Shown: piece by piece, positions 53,513-64,000 of the stretch
How the letters are laid out: each line of letters begins with the position of its first letter
Position numbering within the stretch: position 1 is the stretch's first letter
Assembly: GCA_005656395.1 (NCBI GenBank)
Contig: SRSI01000078.1
Location: 1,736,001-1,800,000, forward strand
DNA: 64,000 bases
Direction of reading: 5' to 3'
Source: Strongyloides papillosus
Taxonomy: Eukaryota > Nematoda > Chromadorea > Rhabditida > Strongyloididae
Translations under genes and position numbers: made by a program
The notes under the pieces: generated by a model
Seen by the model: the letters and a program-made list of their open reading frames with translations, nothing else
What the model was told of the DNA's origin: nothing
Database searches by the model: none

Positions 53513-53890
53513 GCAATTTGTGGCCAGGACGTGGTTATAAAAGATAGTAAAGAGAAATTAAAAGAAGATAAAAATGAATAAAAAGCCATACCAAAGTGGA
53601 TAATTAGTTCAGAATCAATTGTAGATGATCAAATATGCATGAATTTGATGAAATGGAAGTAAGGCAATGAATTTTATGTTTCTCAAGTAGGACTGATAAA
53701 CCCTCCGGTATGTTTATTTTTTACTAAATAGCCAATTATTTTACGAAGAAATGGCTTCAAAATTATTAGGACGCTGGAAAAAGGCGAGAAGAGAAATTTT
53801 GGAAGCCGTATTTGTCTTTTATATGAGCATGATATAATATCATGCGACAGTCTCTCTGTCAATTACTCTTTTTATCATTAAACTAATGAA
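53513..53890 (+). pseudogene. Possible decayed exon(s), family unknown
   Basis: From 53513 one plus-strand frame reads AICGQDVVIKDSKEKLKED, is broken by TAA at 53579, continues KAIPKWIISSESIVDDQIC, is broken again, then reads GNEFYVSQVGLINPP. A 24-nt stretch GTATGT...TAAATAG follows and the same frame resumes as PIILRRNGFKIIRTLEKG. Composition is less AT-rich than its surroundings. It looks like decayed coding sequence; I do not recognise it. Confidence 0.3.
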
Positions 53891-54038
53891 AATTAGTTAA
53901 AATTCTAGTAATCACTTCTTTTTGGAATCAAGTATAGCTTTAAATTTTGGACAAATAATATCTTTTTAGTATTAATAAAATTATAAATTATATTCATTGA
54001 AGTACGCAAGAGAATTTCTTTTATTATCTTAATATTTT

Positions 54039-54132
54039 GCGGAAATCTCTACCAACGAATTATCCGCCTTTTCGAAGTCGGAAAATTATTTGATGTCGAA
54101 ACGCGGATTGTTCGTCGGCAGAGACTTTCCGT
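54039..54132. repeat. Short fold-back (about 29-bp arms)
   Basis: GCGGAAATCTCTACCAACGA at 54039 is the imperfect inverse of the right arm GCGGATTGTTCGTCGGCAGA (54103 on); loop about 35 bp. It is G+C-rich relative to its surroundings. Possibly a small MITE or a transcribed hairpin. Confidence 0.6.
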
Positions 54133-54266
54133 TGACCTTTAAAATGAAACCCATTTTACATCTGCAATTCCTATCTTGAGAATCTTAACCTATTTAAAAA
54201 GTCTATTTTAAATTTAGTATTTTCGCAAAAGAGCTTTAACAATGAATGAAAAAATATGAAATTGAA

Positions 54267-54434
54267 GGCAGACTGTCATTTTGCCTGAACGTTCAGGTAA
54301 AAAGGGTATTTTAAAAAAAACGTTTTGCCTGAACGTTCGGGCAAAACATCTTTAATAAAGTACGTTTTGGGTAAACGTTTATTTTTTTAAAATACCTTTT
54401 TTACCTGAACGTTCAGGCAAAATGACAGTCTGCC
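54267..54434. mobile_element. 168-bp palindromic element built on CCTGAACGTTCAGG
   Basis: Outer arms GGCAGACTGTCATTTTGCC (54267) and its inverse ending at 54434 enclose nested copies of the self-complementary word CTGAACGTTCAG (54292-54305 and 54402-54415) and a variant CTGAACGTTCGG near 54339. A further ACGTTCAGGCAAAAAGGG copy lies outside at about 54444-54461. It can form a long hairpin and codes for nothing. Type: small MITE or palindromic repeat. Confidence 0.75.
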
Positions 54435-54777
54435 CAAATTCAAACGTTCAGGCAAAAAGGGTAGGTGCCGAAATTGAATGTTTTAATTTAAACTAAAAAA
54501 GAGCCATATTTTTAATAAGGTAATAAGATATTGGTATATCTTAAGAAGAATTTCGATTCTTTTATATATTTTGATTAAAATATTATGAACAATTCCAAAC
54601 AACATTTCTTGCTTTTTTAATTTTATAATATTATTTTCTATGTCTGTCCTGTCTATTTATATTAGATATCTTTGTCAAATTTTTAAGTTTTAATTTCCAG
54701 TATTATTCTAAGCTTTTCTTATCCACGTTTTGCATAATATCGTATATGTTGCCTAAGTTATAGTAGATCACAATATA

Positions 54778-55354
54778 TTAGGTTGTTCAACTGAAAATGT
54801 CGCTTTTATGATAGTCAATTTTTAAACGATGATAATTTCCTTATACGTTCACATATTGCTGCAAAATATATACCATTTTGTAGAGCAAAACAAGGACTAT
54901 CAGTACCATATATTTTGCATTTTGTTCTCAACTATTATAAAGTTGTTATTATCTTAAAAAGATGTTGTGTCAAAAATAGATTTTCGATCAATCTACTTGT
55001 ACAAGTTCAAACTTGGCCAAGCAGAAGCCAAAACTTCAATGAAAGTTAGTGAAGCATTGGCCAAGGGTCTACTAACAAACGGATCATACAACGTTGGTTC
55101 CAAAAATTTCAGAATGGAGATATGAGTCTTCAATGAAAGGGGAATTCTCGCGAAGTAAATGTTCTTGAAAACGAGAATGGTGGAACCAAAATTTAAGAAT
55201 AACTGTTCAGATGCTCGCAGATGAATTGGATGTCAGTGTGGAAACTGTATCTAATCACTTAAAAGCCATAAATATTATATCGTTCGACTAAAAATGTATC
55301 TTTTATATCTCTAGCTCTAACAGTAAAGGCGACATTTTCAGTTGAACAACTTAA
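54778..55354 (+). mobile_element. Internally deleted mariner transposon with both terminal repeats
   Basis: Left terminal repeat TTAGGTTGTTCAACTGAAAA (54778) and right end ...TTTTCAGTTGAACAACTTAA (to 55354) are inverse copies, with TA on both sides (54776-54777, 55355-55356). Inside, the plus strand keeps pieces of the mariner transposase N-terminus in shifting frames: FKLGQAEAKTSMKV near 55008, then IIQRWFQKFQNGDMSLQ near 55085 (first helix-turn-helix) and LADELDVSVETVSNHLKA near 55215 (second). The catalytic part is gone; length is 577 bp against about 1.3 kb for a full mariner. Confidence 0.88.
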
Positions 55355-55574
55355 TATTTAGTACTTTCAGTTCGATAAATTCTTAATAAAGTAGTTATGT
55401 TTCTTTGAATGTGAAATATTTTTTCCAGCAAATATCTCAAATTTATTATTAGTTGATGACATTTAATTGTTTATTTATGCAATATAAAGCATTTCTAATC
55501 ATTACAACTTGACAAAGTGCAATTTTTAAAGTAAAAATATTTTCGATTTGTTTTTGTTCACAAATTTATATATA

Positions 55575-57027
55575 CAGGGTGGCCCATCTAATTTTCCTCA
55601 GACATTTGCATATATATCTCCGCGCATATATAAGCTACAAATATGGTAATATAATTTTTTTGTAGCTGAGATACATACCATCTTAAATATATAGATTCTA
55701 TAACGAAATATGGATTCTGGGCCGAGTTATTGGCTTCCAAAATTTAGATACATTTTTCGACTTTCGTCAACTGTAACTTTTTTATTTGAAAAATTTGTCT
55801 AACAATTAATGCAGATTCTGAAAGTACAAAGTCTTTTGTACTAACCCCTAAAATTACGTAAAAATTGAATTCCGGTAACTATGTTAAATTTTTAAAAAAA
55901 AAGTTAAAAATCTTGATTTTTGTCAAAAAATCGATGTTTTTTAAGAATAACATTTTAAGCGGGTTATTTTTTAAAAAGGTTTATTAATATTCTGATAGAG
56001 TAAGCAAAGCTCTATCGGATAAGTATATGACCGTTCAGGATGGTTGCCTTTGAAAGAAGTTATGTTTTGCCAAAGTCGACTTTTTGACACTTTCATTTGA
56101 AAGTTAAAATACAAAAAATACTTTCCTCGATCTTTATGGTATCCTAATAGCAATAATACAATACTTATTTATATCAGTTTACAGATTATTACTTGTTTGT
56201 TCATACATTGTCTGAAGAACTGAAATATTCTTTATCATCCAAATTCAAGAAAAAAATAATTTTTTCAATATTTTCACACCATTTACTATCATGTTTTACT
56301 ATTTTGTTTAGATATTACCCTGTAAGAACATTTAGAATGTGTCTTTTAAATTTTTCGTATATCCACTCATAATCTCATACCCTTTATTTTTAAAATATAA
56401 GCGAGTAATAATCAAAATAGAACAATATTTTAAGTACGTTTGAAAATAAAAAATAATCCGTACCTGAAAATTTGAAAAGAATTGACATATTTCCTTTTTT
56501 TACTAAAATTACTGTAAAAAAACTCAATTTTTGACTATTCATAACATTCTTCAAACTCAATCAAATTTAGTGGTACTATACTTATTCGATAGACCTTTGC
56601 TTACTCTATCAGAATATTAATAAACCTTTTCAAAAAATAACCCGCTTAAAATGTTATTCTTAAAAAACATCGATTTTTGGAGAAAATCAAGATTTTTAAC
56701 TTTAATTTAAAAATAAACCATAGTTTCCGGACTTCAATTTTTACGTAATTTTGAGGGTTAGTACAAAAGACTTTGTACTTTCAGAATCTGCATTAATTGT
56801 TAAACAAATTTTTCAAATAAAAAAGTTACAGTTGATGAAAGTCGAAAAATGTACTTAAATTTTGGAAGCCAATAACTCGGTCCTGAATCTATATTTCGTT
56901 ATAGAATCTATATATTTAAGATGGTATGTATCTCAGCTACAAAAAAATTATACTACCATATTTGTAGCTTATGTATGCGCGGAGATATATATTCAAATGT
57001 CTAGAGAAAATTAGATGGGCCATCCTG
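55575..57027. mobile_element. 1453-bp fold-back element with CAGGG/CCTG ends and TA flanks
   Basis: Ends are CAGGGTGGCCCATCTAATTT (55575) and its inverse AAATTAGATGGGCCATCCTG (to 57027), flanked by TA (55573-55574, 57028-57029). The inverted pairing extends far inward: 55790-55880 pairs with 56720-56830, and the GTTTATTAATATTCTGATAGAGTAAGC block near 55978 pairs with its inverse near 56600. The centre (about 56030-56560) is unpaired or weakly paired. No transposase. It has the same end type as the 42.5-kb element, so it probably used the same kind of transposase. Confidence 0.85.
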
Positions 57028-57463
57028 TAAATAATTTTTATAGATAGTAATTTATATTTATAAAAAAAGGAAATTTTATTATTTTTGTATAGTACCATAT
57101 ATATAAAATTAATTCTTTTGGTAAATAATTAAAGAAATTATTTTAAATTTAGATTATTTCTATACAATATGTAGAAAATTATTTCTAAAAATACATTTAA
57201 AAACTATATTTTTAAATAACCGATAAAATTTTCACTATAGAAATTATTCAACTTATCTATTCAGTACTAACAATTTTTTAATGATCCTTTCAATATATGT
57301 AATAATAAAAGAATTCAAAAATATAATCTCTATTTTAACAAACAATTTTATGTGATTATCGCTTCTAAATTTTTAAATGATATTATTTATGCAATAACTA
57401 AAGTTATATTTATTAGTTTACCCATAGCGAGGTATTAGAAGGAATTTTTTGTGGAGAATGACC
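57028..57463. other. Gene-free stretch
   Basis: AT-rich, no feature recognised, apart from the possible decayed 5' part of the adjoining receptor pseudogene. Confidence 0.3.
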
Positions 57464-57994
57464 GGATGGGAAAAATCTATTACTTTTTATCGTCACAACA
57501 AGCTACTTTTAAGTTTTTAATATCGCTTTTGATTAGTATATAGATATATAGCCGTTAAGTATGCCACAGAATATAAGAGTTATTTTTCAACATCAAATTC
57601 AGTCAATATACTAATCAGTTTCAATGTCATGTCAACTGTAATTGGATTTGGAGCTCTTCCTTTTCATATATCATACACAAAATTTGATTTTTTTGGTTAC
57701 TTTGCCCCACACTCTATATTCAGGAGATTGCTTTATCACCAACTTTTTTATACAATATTTTTATTTGGAATGATTTCTTTTTTGACACGTAACTTTAATA
57801 CACTTTTAATTTACAATTTAATGAAACTTAGACAAAATGGTTCTAAAAGTAAAAGAGAATTAATATAACTTGCATATTCTATTTTTGCTTTTATAAACTA
57901 ATAGTTTGTTGGAGCTTTTTTGTTTGTAGAACTATAGTTTACCAATATATAACTCAATCACTTGTTCGTATATGTATTTACCTTTATCGTTTGA
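57464..57994 (+). pseudogene. 7TM serpentine-receptor-like pseudogene, one frame with eight stops
   Basis: A single frame from 57464 to 57994 encodes receptor-like sequence: LVYRYIAVKYATEYK (end of TM3 with RY and a basic loop), a TM4-like GFGALPFHISY, a TM5-like LFYTIFLFGMISFLTRNFNT followed by LLIYNLMKLRQNGSKSKREL (cytoplasmic loop 3), then TM6-like LAYSIFAFIN and FVGAFLFVEL, then LFVYVFTFIV. It is broken by TAA 57518, TGA 57530, TAA 57866, TAA-TAG 57899-57904, TAG 57935, TAA 57950 and TGA 57992, but I see no frameshift. The pattern is of nematode serpentine chemoreceptors; the 5' third is missing or too decayed to read. Confidence 0.65.
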
Positions 57995-59027
57995 TTTAAT
58001 ATATTATGAAGATTTTTATTTTCTTATATTTTCGAGGTGAGAATTAAAATGTTTATTTTATTATAAAAAAGATATCTTAATTTTAGTATTCACATAAGGA
58101 GGATGTCTAGGTTTTTTAGATTACCTAAAGTTAAGCAGAATTATTTTAATTTAAAGTAATTTAGTTCTAATTATTAAAAGTATAAAATTATTATACATAT
58201 TCTTATGACATTTCTCTATCATTTTGATTAATATATAATAAACATAATTATTTTAATTTGTTTACTACAAAGTATTAAAGAATTATCTTAGTTCCATAAA
58301 ATTTTAATAATAAAATGTGATGTATTTTTTTCTTATACATAATTTTTTTAATATTATTTAATTAATGGTGGAACAAAATAATGATATTAAGCTGGGGTAT
58401 ATAGGGCTTTATAGATATAAAATCAAATATATATACAGTGTATCTTGAAGCATTTTTAAACATTCGACAATTTTAATCTTTTTTAATACTATATTTCTAA
58501 GATTACATTAATCTAAGAAAACGTAACGTATTTCTTACAACAAATTTCAGAATTATTCTTGATAGCCAATATTAAGCAAAAGTTTAAACTTATGTAGCAC
58601 ATTTTATTAAACAATCTACAAAAAATAAGTTTTGTGAATAGATAATTTAAATAACTATCATGGCAAATTAAAGTAAACATTTAATTCTATAAAAAAAATT
58701 AATTGAATATATTATGCAATATTTGTCTTTTATTCATTATAAGTAATTTACGGGTTGTATATTTTGAATTATTAATAACAATTTTTTTATGTCTATATTT
58801 ATTAAATAATTAGTAGCCACCTTAAAATAGGAAAATTATATATATTAATTATTAACTTACTAATTAATATATTCTTTTACCTTTCTTATTAACAGGCAAA
58901 CGAGATACAATATGACAATAAAATTACAATGAAATAATATAATGAAAAATATGCTATTTCTATTTAATATATCATCAAAAGTTCTTTTCGTTATAAGATG
59001 GTTAAACTCTATCATGTTACTTATTTT
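57995..59027. other. Gene-free stretch
   Basis: About 1 kb. It contains the inverse of TCTTATAACGAAAAGAA at 58982-58998. A 62-codon minus-strand frame (59048-58860) overlaps the edge of the next element and has no clear domain. Confidence 0.35.
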
Positions 59028-60142
59028 GGGAGCACGTAAAGTCACCACTAGTTTGTATGGAAATTATTAACAAGTTAAAAAGCCTATTTTGCTTTTTTCG
59101 ACACCTGTTTTAACACTACAATATATGACATATTGGAATAAAGTTACTTTGTATCACATATAGTAATGTATAAAAAAGCAAAATAGACATTTTACAGTGG
59201 ATAAAAAGCAAAATAGAAGTATAAGAGGTTAATGTATTATTAAATTGTTTTTTATAGTACTACTGATATCATTAAGTAAATAAGAGTAAACAAAGTATAA
59301 TTAATGAATATTTTAATAAAGTTACATAAATTACTATACTGAAAATATTTTATATATCTTATTTGAAATTTACACTATTGATAACAATAAAAATTACATT
59401 AGTACATATAAGTACTAATAATAAGCATTTATTCTTACTTGACATTGTTTGTGAGTGATAGTAATTAACAAATTCACTTTATTTTTTGTCAAATATTAAT
59501 TTTTCAAATTCTATAAAAACATTAATTTATTATGAAAAAGATTTTATAATTTAAAGGTTTTTAAATTTTAAGCATGTTCAAAGATAATAAATAAAAAATC
59601 AATTTTACAAGTTAAATATAAATTAATTATTTAGGGCATGATTGTATATTTGTAAAATTTTTAAAAAAATTGATAGAAGTTGCAATAATTTTAACAGATA
59701 GCTTATTTCTAAACTCTATATACTAAATATTTGAGTTCTTGTGATTTTAATAATGTTCATACTATAAAAATAAAAGATAGAAGAAATTTTAATAATATTA
59801 ATGTTTATTGTTACTATTATCTTAATCATTACTCAAAATTATCTCTTATCAATGATCAATTAATTAATATTTATTTCTAATAATGTCTTCATAATATATT
59901 CATATATATTTGTATCATAAAATATTGCCATTCTTGAAAATTCGCATCACTTTTAAAATTTCGCGTTATTGCATAATTCATATACAATAAAAGGTTATAA
60001 AAGTTAATAAAATAAGAAAATGTCGCATAACTATAATATTCATACAATTAAGACACATTACAATACAAAAAACTCATTGTTAAGACATGTTTTTTCAATG
60101 TCGAAAAAAGCAAAATAGCGGTGGTGAGTTCACGTGTCCCCC
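59028..60142. mobile_element. About 1.1-kb element with inverted ends
   Basis: Left end GGGAGCACGTAAAGTCACCA (59028 on) and, further in, CTATTTTGCTTTTTTCGACA (59083-59102) are matched in inverse order by TGTCGAAAAAAGCAAAATAG (60098-60117) and TGGTGAGTTCACGTGTCCCC (60122-60141). The word AAGCAAAATAG also repeats near 59176 and 59206. The interior is AT-rich with no transposase. Exact ends and target duplication are not clear. Confidence 0.65.
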
Positions 60143-61434
60143 TTATTTTTGTTTTTTACAAAAGACATAATTACACAATGGTCTATATCTGATAACTTAA
60201 ACTCCCTCTTACGTAATGTTTTAAAATAATTTATATAAAAAAGCGGATTTATTAGATTAGAGTGATATAATAAACAATTATGAAGTGTAAGAGTCCTAGT
60301 GAATAGAATGTTTAAGCATATCTTGTAATCTTCTGAAAATACTTTCAGTTGTTGATAAAAAAGTGTAACAAATCATAAAACAAAATGAACTGCAAAAAAT
60401 ACATAAAAATTGTAATAATATTATTTCCTACTCTCTAAATCTACATAATCCTTTAATATAATTTAAATAAAGTAAGTTTGTTTCAAAATGACAAATTTCT
60501 TTTTACAAGCTTATTTGTCTCTCATGAAGTTTTTTATAAAAATAAACTTTTAAATACATAATGCAACAGGCGATGTATTTCACAAACCTTTAAAATGATT
60601 TTTAATTAAAGTTACCTTATTTATAGAATATTAATAACTCCATAAGATTATATTAGTTTTTTAAAACGTTTCGAAAAAAATCCTTTTAAAAACTTAAAAA
60701 ATGATATATATTTATGTTTTTCCCATTTAAATTCAATGTGTCTTTTGAATAACATATAAAACTCATTGATATTTTTTCTGTTTAATGATTACAAATACTT
60801 CAATATGTTCCATAATCTATTAAAGGATGTTCTTGTTGAAACTTTCTCACATAATATAATAAGATTCATTTTTTACAATAAAAATATATTCAAATATTTC
60901 AATCAATTGACACTTAAATTAAATATTGTATTTATGTTTATTATCAAAATTTATTTGCACATTCTTATTAAATATAAAAGAAATTTGTTGAATTTACTAA
61001 CTTAATATTTCTTCCTATATATATAGAAATAATAAATGAATTAACTTAATGAATAAATTAAGATGAAATAAGAATGCCAAAATTAGCTAATTAAATTTGA
61101 AAATTTTTCTAAAACGATCAAAAAAATATTGTTTATATTATTTTTTAAAGATAATTATTTTAAAAAAGCTGTTATAAGGTTTACTAAAAGCTTTAATTTT
61201 TTCATGTTTTACATTAGTGTATTTGTCTTTTCTTTCATTCATCGACAGTTAAATTATTATTATAATAGCCTTCATTTAAAAAGGCATAATATTTATAGAA
61301 TTAAAATTAGGTTCATTTAAAAAATGAGTGTAGATAAAAATTGTGGAAAAAGATGTTTTTGACATATATTGTTTCATCTATCAACATCTTTTTTTGTATA
61401 AAAAAATCGTTTTCTTCTATAAATTATAATAATA
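60143..61434. other. Gene-free stretch upstream of the last gene
   Basis: About 1.3 kb. Two short Phe/Ile/Lys-rich frames (60766-61005 and 61129-61320) look like AT-driven translation. This probably holds the promoter of the following gene. Confidence 0.35.
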
Positions 61435-64000
61435 ATGATGGAAAAAAAATTATATGATGAAATGAAAATTCAAAATTCATTAGTTCAAAGAAAAGGGTCA
61501 TTTAAATATTTTGTCTCTAAATCTGTTAATGCTCAGCGAAAAGCAATTAGAAGAATAATGTCCTTTAAACAATGTAAGAATATTCATTATCATAATGAGG
61601 ACACAACAACAAGGTAAACTATAATGTTTTCCTCACGATACTTACATTTTTTATCATAATATTATTTAGAAACCTAAAAAAGCTGTCTAATCCAAGATAT
61701 TCATTGAAAGAGACATATATTTGTTCATACATTAAGGAAATGGATATCCAATTAACTCATCATAGAGGAAGTGCTCCTGAAATTATGAATAAATCTTTTA
61801 TAAGCAAGAAGCGTAAAGTGATAGAGTCTGATAAAATTTTTGATGAATATCATAATTATCATTTTTTTGGTAGGTAATCCTTTTCATAAAACAAAAACTA
61901 TTTAAAAATGTTTGTAAAACAAATTCAAATTCATTTCCATAATTCAAATCGAAAAAAATTAAATGTATTTTATCGGTATTGCTTTATTGAAATTTTTAAA
62001 GCTTTTCATTTTATTAGAAAAATTTTTTACTCCTTTTATTTATTTATTAAATCGAGAAAATATATCATAATTTTTAAACATTCCTATTTAAGATTTCTTT
62101 TTCCATTACTAACATCTTTTATTAAATGTTTGAGAGGATTAGGTGAAGCAATCTAAGCACATATATTAATGATTACATAACAAAAACTATTTAATAAAAA
62201 GGTATTTTCAATTAATCTTGTATTTACATTTTTCAGTACCATATATAACGTTTACATTTTATAAAATATTGAAAAAATATTTTTAAATATTAATATTGTA
62301 TATTAGAAATATTAGTACTACTATATTTTATCATTTACGATAAAATAGACACTTTTACTATAATTTTTTTAAAAAAATTCCATCATATTTTAATTTATAT
62401 ACCAAAAGAATCCATATTTTCAATAACAAGGTATATTACATTAATATTATTCATTATAATATATATGTAAAAAAATATCATTTTAGAATGTCCTTGTCAT
62501 GGCAGTTTCCAAACAAATTTTATTCAAATCGTAATTGCAATACCTTGCATTCTCAAGCACCAAGTACTCCAGGTGATTTACTATTCTTTCTACCTTTGTG
62601 TTTGTAAAATGTAATAGTTAAGTTTTTTTTATAATTATTAAAACTACTTTTAACACCGTAATTTAACTAATCGCACCTTCTTTATTCTTTTATTATTTAT
62701 TGTTTAAATAACAACAAATAAAACAATATTGATGTAAGATGTCCATATAATAAAACAAATTATTTCTATACAACTAACAAATAAAATAATTTACTGATGA
62801 TTTGTTAAAAAGTAAAACTTGTTAGTAAATTACTAAATAATTTAAACTACTAACTTTTTAGGAATTTTACCACAAAAATATTCTTTTCTTTTTGTCGATA
62901 TACTATTTTTAAATAAGTTTCTTATAAATAACACTATATTTTTACTTATTTTACTAATATTAGTAATATTTAATTTAATTTTTATCCTAAGTTTAATAAA
63001 CACTTTAATTTTTCAAATATATATAGAGAAACATTAAATTTAATAAGAATAAATGTATATGTTGCCTATAATTGATCAAATGACCTCGAAGAAAAAGAGA
63101 TAATGTATGAGATAAAACTTTTCATATTCATAAACTATTGTTATACTTGGAATCATCCAAATAACTATCTTTTAAAACTTTGAACACTATCTTGATATCA
63201 ATAAACATTTTCTCAATCATGTAATCTTTTATAAATTTTTAATAATAATTCAATTAGTTATTCTATCATTTGTTATTTTTTATCCTACTTCATTTTTTTC
63301 TAAAAAAGAACACTTTTAATATTATTATGACAGTGGTAGAAAGATAAAAATATTATTGTAAACATATTAATATGAAGTGTGTTTAGAATTTTATTATAAT
63401 TTTCATATTTTTAGCTGTATTCTCGAGTTTGATAAAACCTTACATGATAAATATAGAAAAAAATCAAGGAGGTAAAGAGGTTGTTACTGTAAAACCAAGT
63501 ATAACACATGCATTGGCTACTGAAGTCTTAGCTCAAAAGTTAGAACGTTTTGAAGATTTAAAAAATGGCAGCAATTGGTATGATAATATTATTATATAAC
63601 TTAAATAATCTTTTATTTTATTTTTAGCAGTATAGATAGTATTTCTGGGTCACATAATTCTTCTTTGTTAAGTAAATTTTTACTTCACTCTTAAATAGTA
63701 ACAAAATTATATTTATTTTTTTAGGTCGTCAATATGATTCACAAAATGCTTATAATGAAAAATTACGGCATACATCACCATTTAGATATGTTAAATCATT
63801 AAAATTTTCTGAACCATTTAATAATATACAACAAAATATTTTAATATTAATAGGTTAGTCATCATTATCAATATAAATTAATATAATAAAAAAATTAAAC
63901 TTTTTTTAGAAGCGATTACTGCTGTTGAAGTTGATGACGTTGTTACCTTGAATACATTAATCTCAAATAATGATTTTGATGTTAATGCTTTAATAAATAG
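61435..64000 (+). CDS. 5' part of a multi-exon gene, possibly an ankyrin-repeat protein
   Basis: Seven exons chain in frame: 61435-61613, 61670-61873, 62487-62572, 63415-63577, 63628-63671, 63725-63853 and 63910 to the window edge. The donor at 61873 (AG|GTAATC) is chosen over GTAGGT four bases earlier because it puts exon 3 in the frame reading SLSWQFPNKFYSNRNCNT. Residues 1-230 are basic, Ser/Asn-rich and without membrane segments (QRKGSFKYFVSKSVNAQRKA). The last visible part, LIEAITAVEVDDVVTLNTLI then NNDFDVNALIN, has the helix-helix spacing of an ankyrin repeat. A candidate by layout is the ANKFN1/Wide-awake group, but this is a guess. Introns 2 (613 nt) and 3 (842 nt) are long. Whether exons 1-2 belong to the same transcript is inferred from splice phase. 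Confidence 0.6.

Noticed and set aside
55971..56153. 60-codon minus-strand ORF
   Set aside because: It lies in the arm of the fold-back element and has no transposase motif.
61908..62156. 82-codon ORF inside intron 2 of the last gene
   Set aside because: Basic and Phe-rich, no fit to either neighbouring exon frame; probably chance, though an alternative exon is not excluded.

Overview
The window looks like a very AT-rich nematode genome, most likely a Strongyloides-type clade IV species. Three things suggest this. Base composition by eye is roughly one fifth to a quarter G+C. Introns are mostly 40-60 nt with GTAAGT/GTATGT donors and T-rich ...TTTAG acceptors. The gene families are nematode ones (trehalose-phosphate synthase with a C-terminal phosphatase domain, nhr-67/tailless, Ac45/VHA-19, DUF1647, SXP-like and serpentine receptors). 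Several starts sit just after a splice-acceptor-like TTTAG (vha-19, atg-13, the trehalose synthase gene), which fits spliced-leader trans-splicing. The species itself cannot be fixed from sequence alone.

Layout. 1-9.1 kb, all minus strand: an unidentified gene cut by the left edge, a Rab19-like GTPase, a five-exon trehalose-6-phosphate synthase and a Ly6-like GPI-type protein. 12.4-22.5 kb, all plus strand: an OST-alpha-type membrane protein, a secreted SXP/RAL-2-like protein, the V-ATPase accessory subunit VHA-19/Ac45, the autophagy factor ATG-13 and an ankyrin-DHHC palmitoyltransferase (HIP14 type). 22.5-27.2 kb, minus: a short membrane-anchored ADAM protease with an apparent one-base frameshift, ARF-6 and a cysteine-rich type II membrane protein. 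29-34.4 kb, plus: a CD39-family apyrase and the nuclear receptor nhr-67/tailless. 36.4-46.7 kb: a secreted protein of unknown family (minus), an intronless 7TM neuropeptide-receptor-like gene (plus) and a DUF1647 glycosyltransferase-like gene (minus). 61.4-64 kb, plus: the 5' part of a multi-exon gene that seems to enter ankyrin-like sequence at the right edge.

From about 46.7 to 61 kb there is no convincing intact gene. That stretch is a graveyard of DNA transposons and decayed coding sequence: a decayed mariner transposase, an internally deleted mariner with both terminal repeats, two fold-back elements sharing a CAGGG...CCTG end type with TA flanks (one of them at 42.5 kb), two further elements with terminal inverted repeats, small palindromic elements, and a 7TM receptor pseudogene kept in one frame but broken by eight stop codons.

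The genes are mostly independent housekeeping or developmental loci; I see no operon-like functional pathway. VHA-19, ATG-13, the DHHC enzyme, ARF-6 and the Rab all act in the endomembrane system, but that may be coincidence. I found no convincing wholly new system. The most notable points are the fold-back transposon families, the repeated TCTTATAACGAA word, the ADAM frameshift and the stop-riddled 7TM gene.
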